Source of the DNA: CALDUY01 sp046350255
GTDB taxonomy: Bacteria > Planctomycetota > Planctomycetia > Gemmatales > Gemmataceae
Assembly: GCA_046350255.1 (NCBI GenBank)
Contig: JAXMAV010000019.1
Location: forward strand, 118,085 to 182,084
Reading direction: 5' to 3'
DNA: 64,000 nt
How positions within the stretch are numbered: the first letter of the stretch is position 1; every line of letters begins with the position of its first letter. A program made the position numbers and the translations under genes. The notes under the pieces are model-generated. The model did not search any database. It saw only the letters and a list, made by a program, of their open reading frames with translations, and had not been told where the DNA came from. Shown piece by piece: positions 28,543 to 37,248 of the stretch.

Positions 28543-28950
28543 ATACACGGAACCGCTGGGGTTGTCGCGTTCGCAGGATAGCCTCCGCGCCCTTTCCCGG
28601 TGGAAGGAAGCCTCGATGATCCGCGTCCCCCCCGATACCGAGCGGGCTGTACTGGAGTCGGCGTTCCGAGTAACGGACGACCGCAAGCTCCGCGATCGAC
28701 TCCATATCGTCTTGTAGGTGGCGCGGGTACACGCCAACACGCGGGAGAGCCCGAAGGACGCCTCCCGCCGGACCAGGCTGAACAAGACGGGGCGAGCCAC
28801 CTACAACCGGCTGTTCGACGCGCTCGGCGACCTGAAGCAATCGATCCGCAACAGCCTGTTCGACTTCCAGAAGCTCCGGCACCGCGTCGCTCATCCAAGG
28901 CTGCTACCCCAGACGACCGAATCCGACAGCCTCACCCGACCCGTGAATCA
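28543..28950 (+). mobile_element. IS630-like element, internally deleted (copy 2)
   Basis: Roughly 408 bases, strongly similar to the element at 21862-22272 throughout. It has the same transposase start (MIRVPPDTERAVLESAFRVT), the same joined C-terminal part and the same end (gacagcctcacccgacccgtg). It follows the CHAT gene directly, and the CHAT frame reads into it. With the middle of the transposase missing, it could move only with help from a full-length relative elsewhere. Confidence 0.78.
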
Positions 28951-29264
28951 GTTGATTGGAATGGGCACAAGAATGATTTGGTTTCCTGGGAAGGTAATGC
29001 CTCTGGCCTAGCACAGGGCTACCGAGGGATTGGGATTTTGAACGGCGGGGGCTCGAGCGTCTCGAGGGGGTGGACTGCCTCGGCCACGTCCGCGTCGAGC
29101 AAGCGGATGGCTGGCCGTAGCCGTCGAACGTTCAGGGCAGCGGACCCGGCGGCGGGACAATCCCAGGCGGAAGCATGAATCAACTCGTCGAGATCTGATA
29201 GCTTCGAATCGATGACGAAGGCGTCGTATCCTGGCGGAATGATCCCCAGCTTCTTTGTGATTTG
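28951..29264. other. No supported gene; minus-strand open stretch
   Basis: The minus strand is open across most of 29024-29264 (LGIIPPGYDAFVIDSKLSD...) directly after the end of the polymerase remnant, and looks like decayed coding sequence. I do not recognise it. The plus strand shows nothing supportable. Confidence 0.35.
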
Positions 29265-29950
29265 CTACAAACGGATGTGGTTGGGAATTGCCCTGCTACG
29301 TGCCTGATTCAAACAGTCAGCAACTCGAACCGGGTTTTCGTTCACCTCTACCACGATCTCGTCGTGTATCGCCAGGATGGGGAACGTCCCGGCCAGCTGG
29401 TCTCGACGATCCCAGAGCCACGCCAATATCTGTTTCAATCCGTCCTCTTCGGTGCCGTGGATGGGGGAGTTCAGGCGCTGGGTGTCTGGGGGCTTCTCAT
29501 TGAGCAGGCGGCGGCGTCTGGCCAGGGTCCGCGTCAGTCTCGACTTACTCGAGCGCACCTTCTTGAGCCAGGCAGCAAGGCCAGAGTAAGCGTGGAAGAA
29601 AGCGCCCCAGTGGATCCTGGCCTCGTCCTCGGTCAGCTCCACCCCATAGCCAGTCCGCGCGTAGGAGGCGAGTCCCAGGGCTCCCAAGGCGTATAGCAGA
29701 CCGAAGTTCAACGCTTTCGTCAGCTGACGGTCAGTCTTCGTCAACTTGTCCTTGCCGAGCACCTTTCGGGCGGCCTGATCGAGGTCCTGGCGCAGCTGGG
29801 CGGCCTTCTAGCGGGCAGTGTCGGCCAGAGCCATCCAGGCTTGCCCAGTCGAGAGGAACTCCCTGCGATGCCATCCAGGCGATTGCCAGCAGGGCCCTGC
29901 TCTCGATCCAGGCCACGGCTTCCATGTGGGCGTCCTGGATCTTCGGCACC
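29265..29950 (-). pseudogene. Family A DNA polymerase remnant
   Basis: The end of a phage-type PolA is clear: motif B region DRQLTKALNFGLLYALG, then YARTGYGVELTEDEA, and motif C ILAIHDEIVVEV. Upstream pieces (HMEAVAWIESRALLAIAWMA, then GVPLDW) belong to the region before the palm but are in another frame. They are followed by an in-frame TAG near 29810, and most of the palm is deleted. Motif B has YA where YG is usual. It is not functional. Its presence fits an origin of the island in phage-related DNA. Confidence 0.75.
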
Positions 29951-30073
29951 ATCCCTTTGAGCAGGGGACTGGTTTCTCAATCCCAACCCCGGACCCAGGG
30001 GGATGGCACTCCCCCCTGGCCACAGCGCGCAATAAATTGTTCCTGTCTAACCTCGATGCCCAGAGGACGCCCC

Positions 30074-30745
30074 ATGTCGCTCATCCGCTTTCGCTGCCCA
30101 GGTTGTGGTCAGGCTCTGATTATTGGTGCCGGGAAGGCACGCACCGTAATCCGATGCCTCAAATGCAAGGCTCAGGTGCGAGTCCCAGAAGATCCGGTTC
30201 TCGAGGGGATTCCTCTCCATGATGACGGATCTTCTGCTGCTCCTTCACCACCCCAGGTCAGAACGACAAAGGCCACCCCTGTAACTGTGCCCTTCGATCC
30301 CGGCGTTGAAGACTCCCCTACTGGTGGCTTCGATGACGATCCTGCACCCGCGTATCAAAATCAGCAAATGATGATGGGGCTGATGGCGGCAGGGATCGTT
30401 GGTTTCCTGGTGGTGGTCCTTGGGGGTATTCTCTTTCTCGCCTCGGGAGATTCATCCGAACCTCGCACGCCATTGCCTGCCAGGAATCAACAGGCTGACA
30501 ACCCTTCTTCCACTGGGTCGAGAGCGTTGTTTCCCTGCGTCACCCTGTTCGTTCTGGGAATGTACGCTGTTCCCACCTTGGTGGCGTTTCTCCGGGATCA
30601 TCACAACAAGCTCGCGATTCTCGCCGTGAACCTCTTCTTCGGGTGGAGCGGGGTAGGCTGGGTGCTTGCCCTGGTCTGGGCACTGACAGAGCCCAGACCA
30701 CGCGAGCAAATTCACCTGCACTATTCCCCAGGGGAAAAGCGGTAA
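30074..30745 (+). CDS. Zinc-ribbon membrane protein with superinfection-immunity-like C-terminus
   Basis: A 223-residue protein; GAGGA precedes the ATG. It opens with a zinc ribbon (CPGCG...CLKC, four Cys within ~35 residues). A low-complexity acidic linker, one membrane segment (GLMAAGIVGFLVVVLGGILFL) and a C-terminal pair of membrane helices follow. The last helix, LAILAVNLFFGWSGVGWVLALVWAL, is the hallmark of the Imm_superinfect family related to phage T4 Imm, which blocks DNA entry of a second phage. Many bacterial members have unproven roles. The N-terminal zinc ribbon is a common planctomycete addition. It overlaps the convergent gene by 25 bases. Confidence 0.72.
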   Translation: MSLIRFRCPGCGQALIIGAGKARTVIRCLKCKAQVRVPEDPVLEGIPLHDDGSSAAPSPPQVRTTKATPVTVPFDPGVEDSPTGGFDDDPAPAYQNQQMMMGLMAAGIVGFLVVVLGGILFLASGDSSEPRTPLPARNQQADNPSSTGSRALFPCVTLFVLGMYAVPTLVAFLRDHHNKLAILAVNLFFGWSGVGWVLALVWALTEPRPREQIHLHYSPGEKR

Positions 30746-31215
30746 GGACTTACCTGCACCTGCTCGGAACCCTCGAGGCGGGCCAGCAACGCAGATGCCT
30801 CCTCGCGGGTCCGCACCACCGTTTCGACGATGTGGACGGGCGTAGCGTCCTCCGACTGCCCCATGCGATGTTCCTTCGGGGGATACAGCCCTGCCAGTTC
30901 AGCCTCGTCCTTCAGAATGGCCAGGGCGACGTTGTACTGCCCAGCGTTCATCGCGTGAGCATACAGTTGGCGGCGCTGCAGCAGGTGCCGTTCGAGCAGG
31001 CCATCGAACTTCCGCTGCATCACTTTCTTGCAGAGCCTGTCTGCGCAACTGATGTACTTGCGGATGGTCCGATCGGACACTCGCCATCCGTTTTGGACAC
31101 CATATTCCACGATGTCGAGGAACTCCGCTCCCCCCAGACGCAGCTTGAACACTTCGCGGACGCGAGCCTGTAGCACATTCTGTGAGGTGCGTTTACTTGG
31201 CCTGTCGTTGCTCAT
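30721..31215 (-). CDS. Phage terminase small subunit-like HTH protein
   Basis: The 164-residue protein has an N-terminal HTH region (VLQARVREVFKLRLGGAEFLDIVEY, then GWRVSDRTIRKYISCADRL), followed by a helical part (LERHLLQRRQLYAHAMNAGQYNVALAILKDEAELAGLYPP). That pattern resembles the small-terminase-like proteins of transposable and other phages, which bind packaging sites. The resemblance is by eye and could be to a generic HTH protein. It overlaps the PLD-like gene upstream by 23 bases on the same strand, so they are coupled. No large terminase is in view. Confidence 0.5.
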   Translation of the reverse strand: MSNDRPSKRTSQNVLQARVREVFKLRLGGAEFLDIVEYGVQNGWRVSDRTIRKYISCADRLCKKVMQRKFDGLLERHLLQRRQLYAHAMNAGQYNVALAILKDEAELAGLYPPKEHRMGQSEDATPVHIVETVVRTREEASALLARLEGSEQVQVSPYRFSPGE

Positions 31216-31819
31216 ACTCCTCCACCTTTTCTCCGATCCATGCGGCGTGCCACTGGTGAACGCCCTGGTCGTTGATGAGGGTCACTTGCTCGAGGTTCTT
31301 GTTTGTCCGCAGGTTGGCCGATCCCTCGAGGACGTAGGCGGCTGCGGGGTACTCCAGCAACGACACCTTGGCATGAGTGCGGGCCGTGGCAACCGTCTGC
31401 CCTCGGTTCTCGCGCAGCTCGGCGAGAGCCGTCTGGAAGATGTCGTTGTTCATCCGGTCCATGTAGTCCGCAGAAAGAAGGGTGATGCGTTCGACGATGC
31501 CCTCATCGAAGAGGCGAGCCAACTCCTGTACGTTCTTCATGCTGAAGGCGAGCGTAGCAATGCGGAGGTGGCGACAGGGCTCGGGTTGCTGACGCAGGAT
31601 CGCGGACAGCACCAGCATGAAGTCGAAGTTGCCCAGCATCAGCGCGTGGAGGGATTCCCCCACCCCAGGGAGATGGGGCAGAAGGTCGGCAGCATCGCGA
31701 AGCTGCACCGTGCGACGCAGAGCAGCCCGGAAAGTAGCCACGCGGTCGCGATGGTTCTCGCGGCTGCTTGCTCCCGAGAACACGGCTCCCGTAGTGAACC
31801 GGATGGGCTGTATGAACAC
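31193..31819 (-). CDS. Phospholipase D-like (HKD-type) protein of prophage kind
   Basis: A 208-residue protein from a GTG (31819) with AGGTGAG just upstream. The C-terminal half has a single PLD-like motif: THAKVSLLE, then YVLEGSANLRTNKNLEQVTLINDQ, matching HxK...GSxN...E. The N-terminal half has strands typical of the same fold (LRIATLAFS, ERITLLSAD). Similar proteins sit next to small terminase genes in Mu-like prophages (established by recollection, not checked). They may bind or cut DNA ends. It lies 7 bases after the 36-residue gene and overlaps the terminase-like gene. Confidence 0.6.
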   Translation of the reverse strand: MFIQPIRFTTGAVFSGASSRENHRDRVATFRAALRRTVQLRDAADLLPHLPGVGESLHALMLGNFDFMLVLSAILRQQPEPCRHLRIATLAFSMKNVQELARLFDEGIVERITLLSADYMDRMNNDIFQTALAELRENRGQTVATARTHAKVSLLEYPAAAYVLEGSANLRTNKNLEQVTLINDQGVHQWHAAWIGEKVEEYEQRQAK

Positions 31820-31826
31820 GTCTCAC

Positions 31827-31937
31827 CTACGATGCCACCCGGCCACGATTCTTCCCGCGCTTCTTCTTCCGGGCCTGGGGTGCCAGTGCCCCGAAGTTGA
31901 ACGACGTGTCGAACTTGATCTGCTTCTTTCTGGCCAT
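31827..31937 (-). CDS. 36-residue basic protein
   Basis: A short frame from ATG 31937 to TAG 31827 encodes MARKKQIKFDTSFNFGAL followed by a highly basic tail (ARKKKRGKNRGRVAS). A perfect GGAGG lies 8 bases before the ATG. It ends 7 bases before the start of the PLD-like gene, so it is very likely the first gene of a three-gene operon. No family is recognised; the charge suggests nucleic-acid binding. Confidence 0.6.
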   Translation of the reverse strand: MARKKQIKFDTSFNFGALAPQARKKKRGKNRGRVAS

Positions 31938-32118
31938 GAGTCCATCCTCCCCAGAGCATGATACCACACCGAGCGAATTCAACAGATATTTGCTCCCTGG
32001 AAGATCCAGGTTTACCGGGTTCTACCGGCAACCAATGCAAGGAGGACGGAAGAATAACGACTTATGTCGAGAGTTGCAGTGGTCTTGACGAGGGAGGGTG
32101 AGCGCCGTAAGTCATTAC

Positions 32119-32240
32119 ACGGCAACGCTCAGGGAATTTGGGACATAAGGGGGGCGGATCGCCTCATAACCCCTTGGTTGCAGGTTCGAATCCTGCTGGG
32201 CCCAATAGATAATTCCGATGCGAAATGGTGCGAATTGGTG
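32119..32240. repeat. Attachment-site repeat, central copy (tRNA 3' end plus flanks)
   Basis: The core 32163-32204 copies the 3' part of the tRNA at 6508. The bases on each side (acggcaacgctcagggaatt before; ataattccgatgcg after) also recur around the third copy at 37249-37370, making a direct repeat of about 120 bases. The 5' half of a tRNA is missing, so this is not a working tRNA. It marks the right end of the first island unit and the left end of the second. Confidence 0.82.
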
Positions 32241-32640
32241 CTAGCTTTTCTCCTGCAACGGGTTGCGTCGATTTGACTGATTCCAGCTCTGTCTTTTCGG
32301 AAGTGGACAAGAGTGCAGATTGGTGCGGTCTGCTGTACCCAGCGGGTACAGCGAGTGGTACAGCAGAAACGACCGGCTCCACGGTAGAGATCGTGCTTTC
32401 GCTCTCCGTTCCTGTGGAGCGAAGTGGGATGGCCTCTTGAATCGTCGGCACCAGCGCGGGCAGCTTCTCCACGGCCCCGGCGAGGTTGTACAGACGACGA
32501 TGCCAGTATCTGGCGGTGAGCGTCGGCGAGGAGTGCCCGGCCAACACCTGCGCGTTCGGAGGTCCACCCCGGACCGACCCAGCAGTGTAAGATAGGAATG
32601 ACGCAAGGCGTGAAAGTCAGCGAACTCGGATCCATCAGCC
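32205..32640 (-). pseudogene. Tyrosine integrase remnant (C-terminal part)
   Basis: Joined across frames the minus strand encodes DFHALRHSYLTLLGRSGVDL, then VLAGHSSPTLTARYWHRRLY, NLAGAVEKLPALVP. These are the HxxRH box, LAGHS box and nucleophile region of a planctomycete integrase. At least two frame changes break it and the N-terminal part is gone. Its tail reads straight into the att repeat. The intact integrase at 6702 is of a different type, so this is the leftover of a second element. Confidence 0.75.
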
Positions 32641-32689
32641 CCTTCGAGGACCTAGGGGATGTCCGCCCGTTCGAGGTCGGTCCGTAGCA

Positions 32690-32821
32690 TTATGACCGTG
32701 TGGAGAGGCTGGTCAGGCGGCTGAAGGAGTACCGACGCATCGTGATCAGGTACGAGAAGTTGGCCGTCAATTTCTTTCCATGGTTCACCTCGTTACGATC
32801 CGCTTCTTCCTCAACACCTGA
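32690..32821 (+). pseudogene. IS5-type transposase C-terminal remnant
   Basis: YDRVERLVRRLKEYRRIVIR followed by YEKLAVNF matches the conserved end of IS5-family DDE transposases (typically RLK.FRRIATRYEK.A.NY). A frame change then leads to FLSMVHLVTIRFFLN and a stop. Nothing of the rest of the element remains. Confidence 0.65.
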
Positions 32822-33168
32822 TTTGTCAAACAGTACCTTGCCTGCCGTCATCGCCTGCAAGTCTATCAAAAAAGCAGTAAATGAAATTCACGGTAGAAAC
32901 CGTAGCGATCCCCTACCGAAGCGGTTACTGGATTTATGGGTTGTTCACCGTTCGGGGTGACGTTTTTCCTTCACTCGCTTTGATGAAACAGGAGCTACTA
33001 GTTCGATTATCACGCTAATGCGCCCGCCAGTTGTCCAGTCACTCCAGAGTTGCACCGATGCTCTAAACGGTAGACAACTGGAATGCGAACGGATGTCATG
33101 AATCCCAGCGACGAATCGTCTGTGCAAGCGGCATAGGGCCCTGGGGTTGCCGACAGGGAGGTTTTAAG
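32822..33168. other. Non-coding stretch upstream of the BBP7 gene
   Basis: No gene is supported. The sequence is AT-richer than its surroundings (for example ctatcaaaaaagcagtaaat) and probably contains the promoter of the two surface-protein genes downstream. A GGGAGG lies just before the BBP7 start. Confidence 0.45.
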
Positions 33169-34392
33169 ATGCGTTGCCATCTCGTAGCGGTCCTGCTGGG
33201 CTCCCTGTGCTGGGGCCTAAGTGCTGGTTTTTCCGCGGCTGGTTCTCCGGAATGCGGGCCAGGTACGATCGATCAGGCGATTCCCGGATCGATCGGTTCT
33301 CTGCCACCCGTGGGGGGGATCACACAGCCAACCTCGCCAGGAAATCGGCTTTATTCAGAGCTGGAAGGGTTGTTGTGGTGGTTGAAGCCAGCCCAACTTC
33401 CCGTTCTCGCCACCAGTAACGACGCTTTGCTGGGAATCCCTCCCGGCGCGCTGGGGCAGCCCGGGACGGTCCCGCTCATTTCGGGACGCACTGGTACGGA
33501 CATGACGGCAGGGGCACGGGCGCTGCTGGGTTACTGGTTGGACGACGAGGAGCAACTGGGGATTGAGGCCAGTTACTTCTTTCTCGCACAAACCAGCACC
33601 AGCCGGCAAATCAGTTCGCCAGGTGGTCTGCTAGGTACTCCCACGATCTTTCGGCCGTTTGACGATGTGGTCCTCGGAACTCCCAATGCCCAGTTCATCG
33701 CCGGGCCGGGTCTGGCAGGTGGGCTGCAGGTCGACCTTGCCCAGCGGATGATGGGGGCAGAGGCTCTGGTTCGAAGCCGCCTGTTGAACCAGTGCGAATG
33801 GCGCGTCGATGCCCTGGGAGGCTTCCGCTTTCTGGCCCTGGACGAGAACCTGGATATCCGCTCGCGGTCGATCGATCCACTCGGGTTCGCTCCAACCATC
33901 CTTGAGTACGAGAGCTTCGCTGCCCGCAATCGCTTCTATGGTGCGGAGGTGGGCGCCGAGGCGCAATGGCAGTACGGTCGCCTTGGTTTCCGGACGACAG
34001 GGAAACTGGGGCTGGGCGTCATGAACCAGGTCATGCAGATCCGTGGCAGCAGCCTGGTGAGTGATCCGCTCACCGGTCAGCAGGAGTCCGGGGCCACGTC
34101 GTTGTTCGCTCAGTCCACCAACATCGGCCGGTATTCCCGCAATCAACTGGCCTTTATCCCCGAGATCGGGGTGACTGCGAACTACCGTCTCACAGACTGC
34201 CTGAACCTTTCGGTCGGTTACACCTTCCTGTGGATCAGCTCCGTTGCTCGTCCGGATCGGGCGATCGACTTCCAGACCACGGTGGCAACGATTGGAGCTG
34301 CTCCGGCAGGAGCTCCTCATCCGGCGTTCACCTTCCACGATGACAGTTTCTGGGCACAGGGTATCCGGCTCGGGATCGAGTTGAGTTATTGA
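33169..34392 (+). CDS. BBP7-family outer-membrane beta-barrel protein
   Basis: This 407-residue exported protein has a signal peptide (MRCHLVAVLLGSLCWGLSAG then FSAAG) and, after a short linker, YSELEGLLWWLKPAQLPVL, the usual opening of planctomycete BBP7-type barrels. Alternating polar/hydrophobic strands with small loops run to the C-terminus, which ends QGIRLGIELSY with a terminal aromatic residue, as expected for an outer-membrane barrel. GGGAGG precedes the ATG. The next gene, for a secreted Gly-rich beta-helix protein, starts 33 bases later; the pair may be made together as surface components. Both sit between att repeats. Confidence 0.82.
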   Translation: MRCHLVAVLLGSLCWGLSAGFSAAGSPECGPGTIDQAIPGSIGSLPPVGGITQPTSPGNRLYSELEGLLWWLKPAQLPVLATSNDALLGIPPGALGQPGTVPLISGRTGTDMTAGARALLGYWLDDEEQLGIEASYFFLAQTSTSRQISSPGGLLGTPTIFRPFDDVVLGTPNAQFIAGPGLAGGLQVDLAQRMMGAEALVRSRLLNQCEWRVDALGGFRFLALDENLDIRSRSIDPLGFAPTILEYESFAARNRFYGAEVGAEAQWQYGRLGFRTTGKLGLGVMNQVMQIRGSSLVSDPLTGQQESGATSLFAQSTNIGRYSRNQLAFIPEIGVTANYRLTDCLNLSVGYTFLWISSVARPDRAIDFQTTVATIGAAPAGAPHPAFTFHDDSFWAQGIRLGIELSY

Positions 34393-34425
34393 GATGTCGG
34401 TCGCCAATCGAACAGGGAGGTAATG

Positions 34426-36618
34426 ATGTTCACCTTGCTGCTGCAGCGGTTGATGGGTCGGCAAACCGAGGCCAGTCCTCGCATTTACTCCAATGTTCTC
34501 CGCCTTGAGCAACTGGGAAGTCGCATCCTACCGGCCACCTACTACGTGCTCGGCCTCGGGGATACGCCCGGTCCGGTAACCTCGGTGAGCCCTGGGGTCT
34601 TCCATGCTCCGACCCTCCGTGCGGCCATCGATGCGGCCAATGCCACCCCTGTAGCTGACCTGATAAACTTCAGGGTGGGGGGCACCATCGTGATGAACCG
34701 AAACGACACCTCGAAACCGACGGCTTTTGGTCCAACTGGGTACGTCATCACCACCCCCATCACCATTGCCGGCAATCCCCGGGGCTCTGCCATCACCCTG
34801 GATGGTAACGGGTCCCGTCGATTGTTCGGTATCACCCCCACGGGCTCGCTGCAACTAGAATTCTTGACTCTGGTGGGCGGACTGGCGCAGGGCGGCAACG
34901 GGGGGAACGGGGCTGGCACGGACGGCGGCGGAGGTGGCGGCGGCGCGGGCCTGGGTGGTGCCCTGTTCAACCAGGGGACAGTGAGGATCATCAACTCCAC
35001 GCTTCACAACCACACCGCTCAGGGCGGCGCGGGTGGGAACGCCGCGGAAAACCTGGCCGGTGACGACGAGGGGGGTGGCGGCGGCGGTGGCCTGGGTGGC
35101 AATGGCGGCTCCGCAGGCCGCAATGGGAGCAACGATGACGCTGGTGGCGGTGGGGGTGGCACAGGTGGAAATGGTGGAAGTGTTAATAGTGAAGCAGTCG
35201 GGGGAGGTGGCGGTGGTGGCACGCTGACCAACGGTGGCAATGGAGGAGCCCAGGCTGGTTCAGGAGGGACTGCCAACGGTGGAGCTGGTGGTGGAAACTC
35301 TGCGGCGGGCGCTGCGGGTGGCAACGGCGGCGGTGGCGGCGGTGGCGGCAAGCTGGGGGTTGGTGGTAATGGTGGCTTTGGTGGTGGCGGCGGCGGTGGC
35401 GGCGACGACCGTGTTGGTGGGCTGGGCGGTTTTGGTGGGGGCGGTGGCGGCGGTGACGGCCTCGGTGGCGATGGCGGCTTCGGTGGCGGTGGGGGCGGGG
35501 CTGGTCAAGGCAGCAACAACCCGGGTGGGTTTTCGGCATTTGGCGGTGGGGCAGGGGGGGAAGCGGGTGAAAATGGCGAAGGTGGTGGTGGCGGTGGCCT
35601 GGGAGGTGGCGGTGCCATCTTCAATGACCAGGGTGCTTCGTTGATCGTCGTAAACTCGACCATCACCGCCAACACGGCCGCGGGAGGCCTGGGAGGCAAC
35701 GGCTTCGGTGTTGGGAGCAACGGAGGAGCTGGCGAAGGACTGGGAGGCGGTATCTTCAACCGGAACGGCACTGTAACCATTCGTAACAGCACCGTAGCCG
35801 GAAACAGTACCCGATCCAATGGGGAACCCGCCCAGGCAGGTGCGCTTTTCAATCTCGGCATCAGCGAGGTTAGTCCGTCCTTCTCGATCCAACGGATCTC
35901 GCAAGCTACAACCACTCTGATCAACTCTATTCTCGCCAACTCGGATGCCAACGAAGACGTGATGAACCAGTCGGTGAATCAGGCAATCGCCAGCATCGTC
36001 GCCGGGATGCCCAACCTGCTTCAGACTCCCATTACCAACAAGGGTGGCACAGTCAATAACAGTGGGGTTATCACGGCCGATCCCCGGCTGGGATTGCTCG
36101 CTCAGAACGGTGGTCCCACCCGGACGATGATGCCAGACGCCGGCTCACCTGCCATCAACGCGGGGAATAATGCCGCGGCGGCGGGCCTGATTGGTGACCA
36201 ACGCGACTATCGTCCGCGCATTGTCGGCGGCCGGGTGGACCTGGGAGCGGTCGAGGTGGGTGCCTTGCCTCCCCCCTCCCCAGTCCAGAACGTAAGCAGC
36301 CTGGTGCGGGTGCTGTATCCGCGGCTGTACAGTCCGCTGGGCAATGGCCAGTTCCAGGGAGTCTTCACGCTGGTCAACGTTTCCAGCAAGCCTATCACCG
36401 GACCGATCAAACTGACCTTCCCGCATCTGCCGCCTGGCGTGAGCGTGGTCAGTGCCACGACACTTCCCAGCCTTCGCCCAGGGCAGGGAGGACTGGTGCG
36501 GGTGATCTTCCGCAATCCGCTGCGCCAGTACCTTGGCTTGCTGCAACTCCCCCAGTTTGCCCCGGTGGTCCTGGGCCAGACGGCGCCTGCGGCAGGCCTG
36601 ATCGGCACTAGAGCGTGA
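34426..36618 (+). CDS. Gly-rich beta-helix surface protein (choice-of-anchor Q type)
   Basis: 730 residues. The start is taken at the second of two adjacent ATGs (34423, 34426), which gives better spacing from GGGAGG. After a short basic start comes LRLEQLGSRILPATY, the planctomycete surface-protein signal. A beta-helix region (LTLVGGLAQGG, ALFNQGTVRIINSTL) encloses ~230 residues that are mostly Gly in GGxGG runs. Another helix rung (GGAIFNDQGASLIVVNSTI) and the tail motif DQRDYRPRIVGGRVDLGAVEV follow. The C-terminal ~110 residues look like an Ig-like domain (GVFTLVNVSSKPITGPIKL). Such proteins are extracellular and probably structural or adhesive. Confidence 0.85.
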   Translation: MFTLLLQRLMGRQTEASPRIYSNVLRLEQLGSRILPATYYVLGLGDTPGPVTSVSPGVFHAPTLRAAIDAANATPVADLINFRVGGTIVMNRNDTSKPTAFGPTGYVITTPITIAGNPRGSAITLDGNGSRRLFGITPTGSLQLEFLTLVGGLAQGGNGGNGAGTDGGGGGGGAGLGGALFNQGTVRIINSTLHNHTAQGGAGGNAAENLAGDDEGGGGGGGLGGNGGSAGRNGSNDDAGGGGGGTGGNGGSVNSEAVGGGGGGGTLTNGGNGGAQAGSGGTANGGAGGGNSAAGAAGGNGGGGGGGGKLGVGGNGGFGGGGGGGGDDRVGGLGGFGGGGGGGDGLGGDGGFGGGGGGAGQGSNNPGGFSAFGGGAGGEAGENGEGGGGGGLGGGGAIFNDQGASLIVVNSTITANTAAGGLGGNGFGVGSNGGAGEGLGGGIFNRNGTVTIRNSTVAGNSTRSNGEPAQAGALFNLGISEVSPSFSIQRISQATTTLINSILANSDANEDVMNQSVNQAIASIVAGMPNLLQTPITNKGGTVNNSGVITADPRLGLLAQNGGPTRTMMPDAGSPAINAGNNAAAAGLIGDQRDYRPRIVGGRVDLGAVEVGALPPPSPVQNVSSLVRVLYPRLYSPLGNGQFQGVFTLVNVSSKPITGPIKLTFPHLPPGVSVVSATTLPSLRPGQGGLVRVIFRNPLRQYLGLLQLPQFAPVVLGQTAPAAGLIGTRA

Positions 36619-36671
36619 TGATCACTGGCCACGTTCGACGCAACGATCAAGTAGGCCGGTGACGTTGTACG

Positions 36672-36695
36672 GACGGGGAGCGAACGCTCCCCGTC
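36672..36695 (+). terminator. Hairpin after the Gly-rich surface gene
   Basis: A perfect 11-bp stem, gacggggagcg with cgctccccgtc, around a two-base gap (effectively a 4-base loop), 54 bases after the stop codon. No T run follows. Confidence 0.55.
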
Positions 36696-36843
36696 ACTCG
36701 TCGTGTACCATGGCGCGAGAGATCGTACAACTGATTCGAAGGCATTCGGAGACCTGCACAGGGGCGAGGTAGCCGTGGTGTGCTGCTCATAGGCAAGAGC
36801 GGCGTTAGCGTGGGCAACGAGTGGTGGTGGAGGAGACCCCCAA

Positions 36844-37143
36844 GCCACGGGTCGGCCGAGGCTGTCTGGTTCGGCGGTCCGGGGTAGCAGCCATTGATGA
36901 GCGAGACGACGCGGTGCCGGAGCGTCTGAAAGTAGCACAGGGTCTTGCAGATTGACCGCTTCAGTTCGCCGAGCGTGTCGAACAGTCGGTTATGCGTTAC
37001 CCGCCGCTGCAGCAGTTTCCAGAAACGCTCGACCACGTACAGGCACAGGCTGTAGCCGGGCGGACCAGCAGTGCTTCCTGCCTCTGGGAAAGGACGCGGA
37101 GCCTATCCTACAAACGCGACAGTCTCAGCGGACCCGTGAATCA
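36844..37143 (-). mobile_element. IS630-like element remnant (copy 3, inverted)
   Basis: The ends (cacgggtcggccgaggctgtc and its relative gacagtctcagcggacccgtg) match the other two copies. The minus strand encodes the transposase end MVERFWKLLQRRVTHNRLFD then TLGELKRSICKTLCYFQTLRHRVV. This copy keeps the FWKLLQRRV stretch missing from copies 1 and 2, but has lost the transposase start. At about 300 bases it is the most reduced. Confidence 0.7.
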
Positions 37144-37248
37144 GAGACTTGAAGGGGGCGGTGCCCACTATTCTTCGCTTATTCTGGACTTTGTGCTGCG
37201 ATGAGTTTCGCGTCCGAGTGCTCCGGAGAACAGGGCCCCTGTGGTGGT

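Noticed and set aside
32132..32204. Second and third tRNA-like sequences (also 37262-37334) as tRNA genes
   Set aside because: Only the 3' part is kept; no D arm or matching acceptor 5' strand can be formed.
32700..32960. 86-residue plus-strand protein
   Set aside because: Only its first ~25 residues have meaning, as an IS5-type transposase end; the rest is out of frame.
34528..35951. Long frames on both strands across the Gly-rich gene
   Set aside because: They are shadows of repeated GGN codons; their products are pure Pro, Arg/His or Ala/Thr low complexity.
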